From an uncultured Lachnospira sp. (GTDB taxonomy: Bacteria; Bacillota; Clostridia; Lachnospirales; Lachnospiraceae): 64,000 nucleotides of DNA. The first letter of the stretch is position 1; the number at the start of each line of letters is the position of its first letter. Under the pieces are notes generated by a model, which saw nothing but the letters and a program-made list of their open reading frames with translations, did no database searches and was not told the origin of the DNA. Shown in pieces: positions 1-6,065 of the stretch. The stretch spans positions 1 to 64,000 of the forward strand of contig CALWKC010000004.1 in the NCBI GenBank assembly GCA_944381165.1. Reading direction: 5' to 3'. The position numbers and the translations under genes were made by a program.

Positions 1-1
1 C

Positions 2-8
2 GCCCTCC
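2..8 (-). promoter_or_regulatory. Possible ribosome binding site of a gene beyond the window
   Basis: On the minus strand the window ends in GGAGGGC, a good Shine-Dalgarno core, with no usable start codon before the edge. The next gene of the accessory locus may therefore begin just outside. An ABC ATPase would be expected there as partner of the permease at 137-2212, but that is a guess from context only. Confidence 0.25.
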
Positions 9-136
9 ATATCTTTATGGAAACAGTATATCACAAGCTGAATAATTAGTCTATTTATTTTATTAATAATCTACTAGACGAGAATACGCGGCACAGCTAC
101 AGCTGAGATACAACAAGGCAAACATACTCACTCATG

Positions 137-2212
137 TTATAAAAAATTTTCTTTTTTTCTTACTGCTCCGTGCGCTGTCACAACCCGTTTATCAACTAAC
201 CAAACATACATAGAAGAAGTTATATATGCACCTATAAAAATCGCTAAAGTTAAAGCTGTCTTAAATAACGCCGTCAAAACAATAAATCCGCCTACTGAAA
301 TATTTAAATCAACACTTTCCATAAACGAAAGACTTTGCAGAGGAGCCTCCAAATACGGCATTCCGTAATACTTAAACAGGTTTAGATATTCAACCGCATT
401 TACAATTATACTCAGGCTTAAAAATATCAAAGCACCCGCAATAATTTTATTTCTGTGCAAAAGTCTGTAACCGCCTAAGCTTGATTTTATCAGGCTCCGC
501 ATTCCGGACTTTTTCTCAATATATACGCAGCCGCAGGTAATTAAAATCACCGAGAGCTCCAACACTGTGAAAATAATAACCTCTCTCTGAACACTATATT
601 TTCCGATTATCTGTTCATACCCTCTGTCAGACATAATATATCCGTCTATTCCTTTATTTTGTTTTAATTCTTTTAAGTACACGAGCTTCTGCATCGGCTC
701 AGCAGCCGATACAGCCATACTTTGGGCACTGCTGTAATCGCTTAAAGCCGCATAATATTCATTAAAATTAATCTCGCCGCTGTCATATTTTTTCCGGGCT
801 TCATCTCTTTTTTGTTCTGTCTCGCTTAATTTTTTCATTATTGAATTGACATAATTTTGTATATAAGAATAATCACTTCCTCCATGCTCTGCATACAGCC
901 TGTCATTCTGTTTTTCCAAATCTGTAAATGAGACATATCCCGTTGTACTGAAGTATACTGAACATAAAACAGCAAATACAGACAGCCACACTCCCTTTGA
1001 TGTAAATATTATTTTGTGCATCTCCTTAACGACACCGGGAACTCTCTCAAAAGCCTTCTGATACATCGAATTTATCTGATTGATTATTTTTGTTATAAAT
1101 CCGTATTTTACATAAGGTTTCATTTTTGTGTATGCCGCAGCTGAAACCGACATCATTAATACACTGAAAAATATAAGCAGCACTGTCAACAAATCTCTGA
1201 TATTAACAGCCTTTGATAAAAAATTTATATTAATATATTTTGTAAAAATATCACCGATTTTAAATAAGTTAATAACATTAAAAAATTTTAATATTCTGTA
1301 CACGCTCTGGCTCTCAATACCGACATATAAAAAATATTCAGCAATAGCAAATACCGACACTCCTATCGCAACATTTTTCCTGTTTCTGAATACTGTCATA
1401 AGCAGATAAATAACCGAAGCCATAGACAGTACTGCAATATATCCGCATAAAAAATTTACTGAAATATATTCCGCCTTATTTATAATAAGCGTACACTGAC
1501 TGAACGAGCTCAGATTTTGAATAGGATTTCCAAGCTCGCCTAATCCTCCAAAAATCATAAATGCTGAAGCCGCTGTCGAAAAATACAATAAGCCATGAGT
1601 GCAGAAGGATATCAACAAAAATGCTCCCACCCTGGCCAAAGCCATATTTGCTCTGCCTTTGCGCGCAGAATATGAAAGCTGCCACATATTATTATCACGC
1701 TCAGCATAAACAGAGCTTATTATATACAATAATACAGCAAGCGAAATAACATTAATCTGAAAATATTCTGATATTTTCTCAACTGCTGTATTATTGTCAA
1801 GCGTAAGATTTACATCCAGCAGCTTTCCGAAATCTTCACCGGTTTTTATAATATTCTTATATGAAAAAGATTTTTTATCGGCAAATATCCTGTTTGTCTT
1901 AAGCCTGTCAGCGCTTTTTACAATGTTTTGTATTTCTTTTTTATATCCTTCTATATAATTTAATTCATCAAGAATTTTTTTATATGTATTGCTTGTGCCT
2001 GCAAGCTTTTGTGATTTTATGAGCGCAATTCCCTCAGAAGTTCCATATTTTTCATATTCTTCAACAGCTCTCTTATATTCCGCCGCTTCGCTGACTGTAC
2101 TTTTAATATTGCCGCCATAAGTTATACCAAATAAAAATATAACTATATTGACAAACACTGCTGACAAAATTACTATAATATTTTTTGCGTTTAATACTCT
2201 CCTCAGCTCCAT
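137..2212 (-). CDS. Duplicated ABC-2-like integral membrane protein
   Basis: A 691-residue membrane protein that looks like two fused permease modules. Module 1 has a first membrane helix near residues 12-30, an extracytoplasmic charged region (about 35-150) and a group of helices (about 153-360). Module 2 repeats the plan: a cytoplasmic lead-in, a helix near 408-424, a coiled-coil-prone outer region (about 430-535) and further helices to near 680. This is the layout of ABC-2 type exporter permeases in Firmicutes. No ATP-binding domain is present and no ATPase gene lies in the window. It follows the small lipoprotein gene by 25 bp, so it is probably cotranscribed. The ribosome site is weak. 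Substrate unknown; assignment rests on topology, not on a family signature. Confidence 0.6.
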   Translation of the reverse strand: MELRRVLNAKNIIVILSAVFVNIVIFLFGITYGGNIKSTVSEAAEYKRAVEEYEKYGTSEGIALIKSQKLAGTSNTYKKILDELNYIEGYKKEIQNIVKSADRLKTNRIFADKKSFSYKNIIKTGEDFGKLLDVNLTLDNNTAVEKISEYFQINVISLAVLLYIISSVYAERDNNMWQLSYSARKGRANMALARVGAFLLISFCTHGLLYFSTAASAFMIFGGLGELGNPIQNLSSFSQCTLIINKAEYISVNFLCGYIAVLSMASVIYLLMTVFRNRKNVAIGVSVFAIAEYFLYVGIESQSVYRILKFFNVINLFKIGDIFTKYININFLSKAVNIRDLLTVLLIFFSVLMMSVSAAAYTKMKPYVKYGFITKIINQINSMYQKAFERVPGVVKEMHKIIFTSKGVWLSVFAVLCSVYFSTTGYVSFTDLEKQNDRLYAEHGGSDYSYIQNYVNSIMKKLSETEQKRDEARKKYDSGEINFNEYYAALSDYSSAQSMAVSAAEPMQKLVYLKELKQNKGIDGYIMSDRGYEQIIGKYSVQREVIIFTVLELSVILITCGCVYIEKKSGMRSLIKSSLGGYRLLHRNKIIAGALIFLSLSIIVNAVEYLNLFKYYGMPYLEAPLQSLSFMESVDLNISVGGFIVLTALFKTALTLAIFIGAYITSSMYVWLVDKRVVTAHGAVRKKENFL

Positions 2213-2237
2213 ACGCCGTACCCATCTGCAAATACTT

Positions 2238-2696
2238 TTATTGAATGTTGATTATAGGTCTCTCAACTTTATCAGTATATGTATTGATATACAAGCTTTC
2301 ATCATCATAATAAGCGTATACATATATTTTCTTTTTGCACTCGACTATATAATTGTAATAATCCGTATCGTCGCTGCTGTGAGTTCCAGGCTGCGAAAAC
2401 AATCCCCTGACTACCAAATGCATTGCATCCAGAAATCTTCTATTGTCACTGTATTTTCCACATATATCCTTAATTTCAACTCTATCGCCTACTTCAAAAG
2501 TTTTTCCATCAAAAAAATCCACTATTTTTTTGCAAAAATCTTCGTCTTCCAATTCTGTATACGATGTCCTATACATTTCGTATCTGACATATGATACTGT
2601 TTCCAGCTCCGTCTCATCGCCGCTCTCTCCACCGCAGCCTGACAATGAAAATACCATTAAAAAAGCCCATATAAATAAATATCTTTTAATTTTCAT
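2238..2696 (-). CDS. Small lipoprotein of unknown function
   Basis: Predicted 152-residue lipoprotein. An N-terminal hydrophobic signal ends in a lipobox LSGC with the lipidated Cys near residue 21, followed by an acidic Gly/Glu/Asp linker, so the mature protein should be anchored on the outer face of the membrane. The body is Tyr- and Asp-rich with no motif I recognise. I chose the ATG at 2696 because a GGAGGT site lies 7-8 bases upstream and because it places the signal peptide at the N-terminus; a longer reading to 2750 would put 18 unrelated residues before it. The gene sits 13 bp behind the larger lipoprotein gene and 25 bp ahead of the permease gene, which suggests one transcript and a shared role. 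Confidence 0.7.
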   Translation of the reverse strand: MKIKRYLFIWAFLMVFSLSGCGGESGDETELETVSYVRYEMYRTSYTELEDEDFCKKIVDFFDGKTFEVGDRVEIKDICGKYSDNRRFLDAMHLVVRGLFSQPGTHSSDDTDYYNYIVECKKKIYVYAYYDDESLYINTYTDKVERPIINIQ

Positions 2697-2709
2697 ATTG
2701 ACCTCCGTT

Positions 2710-3954
2710 TCATTGCATCTGCCACTCTGCCTCGCTCCAGCTCTCTGCATTCTCTATTTCGGTCTTTTTTATATACGCAATTTTGTGAATGCTCCTGCCT
2801 GAAATTTCCGACCTGCCATAAACCTCGAACAAAATATTATCTTTATCGCCAAAAAATGTATTGTTTGCTTCACCGGTATCTAATACATTAATAACATTTC
2901 CCTCTGTATCAAGCACCCATAATTCAGGCACAAACTCACTTGTCATTGCAAAAGAGCACCATCTTCTGTTATCGAGATACAGATATTCCCCATCAAAAGA
3001 AACCTGACAAAGTGATGAATTTTTTTCAGATTTATAAATGAGCACGTCGTTTTTACTTTGTAATTCATATTTATATAACCCTTCATTAATAACATAATAA
3101 TAGATTATTTTATTATCCACATCTATCGAATAATCGCTGATGTTTTTATCTATTATCTTTCCGATTTTATCACCGCTATAATAATAAAGCCCGTCGCTTG
3201 TTGTAACGTTCTGTCCTGTCTCTCTATTGTATTCTGTGTTTGAATATATAAAGAATATATTGCCGCCATATGATTTTACAGCATCAAATATTACATTGCT
3301 CTCATCGCTTGTTATTATATTTTCATCTGTCTTTTTATCAAGCGATATTTTTCTTATGTTTATCTGCACGGGCTCACTCAGTCTGCAGTTTCCGGTTCTG
3401 TCATAGATATAAACACAATCATTGCAGAACGCTAAATTATATGTATTAGAACTGTCAACAGGAATATTTCCGATTTCAAACAAGTCTTTTCGCTCTGTTC
3501 CGTCAGGCTTAACCTGAACAAGAACTGCCTTGCCTTCATTGTTATACTTTATAAGATACAAAAAGTCCTTGTAATACCAAACCGACTGCATATACCCTTT
3601 AAAAACAGCATCGCAGTTCTCGTCATTATGCGCACACTGCGCTTTATTGCAAAGCGGAATACACTCATAGCTCTCATCGTCAACATACCCAAGAAGCGTG
3701 CTTCCATTTCCTCCAAAAGTAGCATAATAATACCCGTACTCGCCTCTTGCCACAGAATGTGTAAACACATTCCAGTATGACTGTGAATCCTCCAATTCGG
3801 AGAATTTAATATCGTCAATACTGACAGTCGTATCACATATATCCTCCACTCTCACATTTTCGGATACAGTTTCTTTTTTGGTTTCCTGCGAAACACAGCC
3901 TGCAAAATTCAACGCTAAAAATACGGTTATAATTAATGACATTATTTTCTTCAT
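2710..3954 (-). CDS. Large lipoprotein, probable beta-propeller, with Cys/His cluster
   Basis: Predicted 414-residue exported lipoprotein: signal peptide with lipobox FAGC (Cys 20), then a long Tyr/Asp/Asn-rich beta-strand body with repeating YYY, GYV, LYLI and KIxLD-type segments suggestive of a beta-propeller. The most distinctive feature is a cluster C98-x3-C102-x4-C107-x-H109-x4-C114, which could bind a metal or form disulfides outside the cell. Similar propeller lipoproteins with such a Cys/His cluster are, as I recall, common in Lachnospiraceae and poorly characterised. The start at 3954 is set by an AGGAGGGGG site; the upstream reading to 3975 adds seven residues before the signal peptide. 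First gene of the lipoprotein-permease group. Ligand and function unknown. Confidence 0.7.
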   Translation of the reverse strand: MKKIMSLIITVFLALNFAGCVSQETKKETVSENVRVEDICDTTVSIDDIKFSELEDSQSYWNVFTHSVARGEYGYYYATFGGNGSTLLGYVDDESYECIPLCNKAQCAHNDENCDAVFKGYMQSVWYYKDFLYLIKYNNEGKAVLVQVKPDGTERKDLFEIGNIPVDSSNTYNLAFCNDCVYIYDRTGNCRLSEPVQINIRKISLDKKTDENIITSDESNVIFDAVKSYGGNIFFIYSNTEYNRETGQNVTTSDGLYYYSGDKIGKIIDKNISDYSIDVDNKIIYYYVINEGLYKYELQSKNDVLIYKSEKNSSLCQVSFDGEYLYLDNRRWCSFAMTSEFVPELWVLDTEGNVINVLDTGEANNTFFGDKDNILFEVYGRSEISGRSIHKIAYIKKTEIENAESWSEAEWQMQ

Positions 3955-4001
3955 ATTCCCCCTCCTTAAAAACACGCCAATTTTTGCACGGTATACATTT
4001 T

Positions 4002-4040
4002 TCAGAGTATAATATGCACGAAGCTCACATTATACTCTGA
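4002..4040. repeat. 12-bp perfect inverted repeat carrying mirrored TATAAT boxes
   Basis: Arms 4002-4013 and 4029-4040 are exact reverse complements (TCAGAGTATAAT and ATTATACTCTGA) separated by 15 bp. Each arm carries TATAAT on one strand. There is no U-tract on either side, so it does not look like a terminator. It lies 48-86 bp upstream of the large lipoprotein gene and looks more like an operator overlapping a promoter. Confidence 0.7.
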
Positions 4041-4057
4041 ATATTGACATATCAAAA
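4029..4057 (-). promoter_or_regulatory. Candidate promoter of the lipoprotein-permease group
   Basis: Minus-strand TATAAT at 4029-4034 is preceded by T-rich TTTTGA/TTGATA hexamers at 15-17 bp spacing. The -10 box is inside one arm of the 12-bp inverted repeat, so a palindrome-binding regulator could control it. The -35 box is poor, hence moderate confidence. Confidence 0.45.
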
Positions 4058-4148
4058 AAGTCTTCTGCTTAACCCGTATATTTGACATAATTAGATACAA
4101 TAATGTTGCGATATCCCCATATCTTCACTTAATATTAATTTTAAAACT

Positions 4149-4658
4149 TTATTCATGTTTTTCACCTAATTCTCTGAAATATCCCTCGCCTTCGTCATCT
4201 GCCACATAAAGCTCTCCTCTTGTTGATGTCCATACAGTATTTACGGCATTAAACGTTCTCTGTCCATACAAATTATATGACTGGTCTCTCCTCACATATA
4301 ACTCATACTCCAGCCCCCACTGGTCTGTGGCAAACACATCTGCCATAAAATCACATATCACATTCGTTCCCATCTCAATGGTCATACTTGGCGGATAGCC
4401 GTATGAATTTTCAATATCATAATAATGTTCCTGGAGTCTGTATTTACCACTTCCACTTCCAGTAGGAGTAATAATTTCAAACCAATAAAGATGATAATTA
4501 TTATCCGTATATGGAAGTATGTATTCATATGCTGTGGCATTGTCATATTTTTCTTCACGTTCGACTTCTTTCTCTCCGGCAAATATTTTTATCGGAGATA
4601 TTGCAAATATAAATACCAAAGCAACGGCAGTTGTTCTTAAATATAATTTTTTCTTCAT
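4149..4658 (-). CDS. Secreted protein of unknown function
   Basis: A 169-residue protein with a basic N-terminus, hydrophobic core and likely signal peptidase cleavage after about residue 27 (near FAG), giving a mature protein of about 140 residues rich in Tyr, Glu, Asp and Gly. No lipobox and no further membrane helix, so it should be released or wall-associated. No family recognised; the strand-like alternating pattern suggests a beta fold. The ATG at 4658 follows a clear AGGAGGAC site. It lies between the LytTR regulator gene and the lipoprotein genes, separated by 194 bp from the lipoprotein promoter region. Its own upstream region holds a promoter with adjacent direct repeats, so it is a plausible direct target of the LytTR protein. 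Confidence 0.65.
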   Translation of the reverse strand: MKKKLYLRTTAVALVFIFAISPIKIFAGEKEVEREEKYDNATAYEYILPYTDNNYHLYWFEIITPTGSGSGKYRLQEHYYDIENSYGYPPSMTIEMGTNVICDFMADVFATDQWGLEYELYVRRDQSYNLYGQRTFNAVNTVWTSTRGELYVADDEGEGYFRELGEKHE

Positions 4659-4899
4659 ATGTCGTCCTCCTAATCATACCAAGTAAACAAACCTTTACAT
4701 TTGCAGCATATCATCAAACATTATACTAATATTTATAACATTTCCTTATATGCAATATTTATATTTTTGACCTATACTTAAAATCTGCCCTCCTCTCTTT
4801 AAAAATAATTAACCCAGCCATAAATAATTAATATAATGATGATTTTTTATTCACGATACCTCTATATAGTCTTAGTCTAAAACCATATTTTATATATTC

Positions 4900-4929
4900 A
4901 ATATAAACACACAAAAACTAGATTTTCAA
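4900..4929 (-). promoter_or_regulatory. Promoter of the secreted-protein gene
   Basis: TTGAAA (4924-4929) and TATATT (4900-4905) on the minus strand with an 18-bp spacer. The -35 box begins only four bases after a 13-bp direct repeat, an arrangement expected for an activator binding next to RNA polymerase. Confidence 0.55.
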
Positions 4930-4933
4930 TACA

Positions 4934-4966
4934 TTTGGCACGAACAACCTGTTTTTGGCGTGAACA
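4934..4966 (-). repeat. Two 13-bp direct repeats, 20-bp period, upstream of promoter
   Basis: Minus-strand TGTTCACGCCAAA (4954-4966) and TGTTCGTGCCAAA (4934-4946) repeat with a 20-bp period, about two helical turns. LytTR-domain activators are known to bind pairs of short direct repeats at about 21-22 bp, so these are candidate LytTR sites; the match to the general LytTR consensus is limited to a GTTCR core. Confidence 0.6.
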
Positions 4967-4986
4967 CTCCATTTTCTATAATTTCT

Positions 4987-5325
4987 TTATTTTTCCGGAA
5001 GTGATTTATATAATAAATATTCTTTCCATGTTTTTCTTACACCGGGCTTTCTTTTCATGCTTACAATCATTTTTTTACCGCTGTACAGTTCAAGCTGGCA
5101 TCCCTTTATATTTTTTATACGGTCAATATTAACCATACAGCTTCTGTTGATTTTAACAAAATTATGTATTTTAAGCTCGTCTTCTATTCTTGAAATACTG
5201 TCACGAAGCTGCTTTGACTCTCCGTTTACAAAACTTACACACATTGTATGTCCGTAAACCTCTACCGTCTCAATCAGCTCTGTATCATATTTAACCCATT
5301 TACATCCGTTTTTAAATAAACACAT
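4987..5325 (-). CDS. Stand-alone LytTR-family DNA-binding regulator
   Basis: A 112-residue protein consisting essentially of one LytTR DNA-binding domain. The hallmark second half is visible: FVKINRSCMVN at about residues 57-67, then a strand ending in MIVSMKRKP where LytTR proteins read the DNA. There is no receiver domain or membrane segment, so it is not a classical two-component response regulator; activity may be set by expression level or by a partner protein. The ATG at 5325 follows an AGGGGGAG site. The gene stands alone at the head of the accessory locus; direct repeats upstream of it and of the next gene suggest autoregulation and control of the locus. Family confident, target genes inferred. 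Confidence 0.85.
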   Translation of the reverse strand: MCLFKNGCKWVKYDTELIETVEVYGHTMCVSFVNGESKQLRDSISRIEDELKIHNFVKINRSCMVNIDRIKNIKGCQLELYSGKKMIVSMKRKPGVRKTWKEYLLYKSLPEK

Positions 5326-5372
5326 AACTCCCCCTGCTTATACTTAATATTACATATTGTCTTTCTGATTAA

Positions 5373-5378
5373 ACTATA
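5373..5378 (-). promoter_or_regulatory. -10 box of the LytTR gene promoter
   Basis: Minus-strand TATAGT sits 48 bp before the LytTR start codon. The position 17 bp upstream has no good -35 hexamer, which fits a promoter depending on an activator bound at the direct repeats just upstream (5404-5436). Confidence 0.4.
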
Positions 5379-5403
5379 CAACATATTTCTACACTTATTT
5401 GCC

Positions 5404-5436
5404 TATTGTAAAAAAAAGCCTGTTTATTGTAAAAAA
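5404..5436 (-). repeat. Two direct repeats, 21-bp period, upstream of the LytTR gene
   Basis: Plus-strand TATTGTAAAAAA occurs at 5404-5415 and 5425-5436, an exact 21-bp period. On the transcribed strand this reads TTTTTTACAATA twice. The spacing is the one typical of LytTR binding sites, and the repeats lie immediately upstream of the weak -35 region of the LytTR gene, so autoregulation is likely. The sequence differs from the repeats at 4934-4966. Confidence 0.6.
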
Positions 5437-5464
5437 TAACCGGCTTAAAAAATATTCAAATTTT

Positions 5465-5550
5465 AACTAACCAAAACTCCCCGCCTATCCGACCTAAACC
5501 AGCCGAACAAGCAGGGAGTTAAAAATCTTATCAGCAATCCTTACGGATTG
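5465..5550 (-). terminator. Tandem hairpins downstream of the HIT gene
   Basis: Directly after the HIT stop codon, a 6-bp hairpin CAATCC-GTAA-GGATTG (5535-5550) has a GNRA-type loop. It is followed by a 10-bp stem AACTCCCTGC with GCGGGGAGTT (5511-5520 with 5475-5484, one U-G pair) and a short U-tract. This is a likely end of the pnp-HIT transcript. Confidence 0.6.
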
Positions 5551-5553
5551 AAA

Positions 5554-5973
5554 TTACAGATTAGCCTTGATTTTTTCAATCATCTCAGCGTATTCATCAT
5601 CCGTGAGATACTTCCTGTCAGGATTCATGAGGAATACTCCGCCCCATTCAAATTCATCCTTGTACTTAGGGCAAAGGTGAAAATGAAGATGATGTCCTGT
5701 GTCGCCATATGCGCCATAGTTTACCTTATCTGGATGAAACGCAGCCATAATTGCACGGGCAACCCTTGCAACATCCTCAAAGTAAGCAGCTCTTTCCTCT
5801 GCCGTAAGCTCGTTCATATCTCCGACATGCTTTTTATGGGCAACTATACATCTTCCCGGGTGGCTCTGCTCCTTAAAAAGATAAACCTTAGAAGTATCAA
5901 GCTCACAAATCTTGATACCAAACTTTGCGACTAAATCACCTTCAACACAATATGCGCAATTATTATCTATCAT
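5554..5973 (-). CDS. HIT family nucleotide-binding protein
   Basis: A 139-residue histidine triad protein. The catalytic motif HLHFHLCP, following TGHH, lies near residues 92-100, and the fold is complete at the usual length of about 110-145 residues. Members hydrolyse or transfer nucleotidyl groups from dinucleoside polyphosphates or aminoacyl/AMP-lysine type conjugates in the cytoplasm; the exact substrate cannot be read from the sequence. Several N-terminal cysteines (CAYC near residues 5-8) may bind zinc, as in some HIT proteins. The ATG at 5973 follows GGAGG at seven bases. It lies 92 bp after pnp with no terminator between, so it is probably cotranscribed with pnp. Confidence 0.85.
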   Translation of the reverse strand: MIDNNCAYCVEGDLVAKFGIKICELDTSKVYLFKEQSHPGRCIVAHKKHVGDMNELTAEERAAYFEDVARVARAIMAAFHPDKVNYGAYGDTGHHLHFHLCPKYKDEFEWGGVFLMNPDRKYLTDDEYAEMIEKIKANL

Positions 5974-6065
5974 ACTTAATCCTCCATTCTGATACCGGTT
6001 TCCGCGAATACAGGCGGCTCGGCTTTAATGCACTGTTTTAGCTGACGTTGCTTTCCCGACGCTCT

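Larger units (their letters stand above)
4659..4986 (-). other. 328-bp AT-rich intergenic region with long leader
   Basis: Holds, in minus-strand order, two 13-bp direct repeats (4934-4966), a promoter (4900-4929) and a leader of about 235 nt before the secreted-protein ATG. The leader contains an orphan GGAGGGC (about 4788-4797) with no ATG/GTG/TTG at proper spacing, and a second lone TATAAT at 4720-4725 without a convincing -35. No terminator for the LytTR gene was found. Confidence 0.5.

Noticed and set aside
4759-4821. A 20-codon cationic peptide frame (ATG at 4821) before the secreted-protein gene
   Set aside because: Considered as a signal peptide or toxin, but it has no ribosome site of its own and spans an orphan one; too weak to call.
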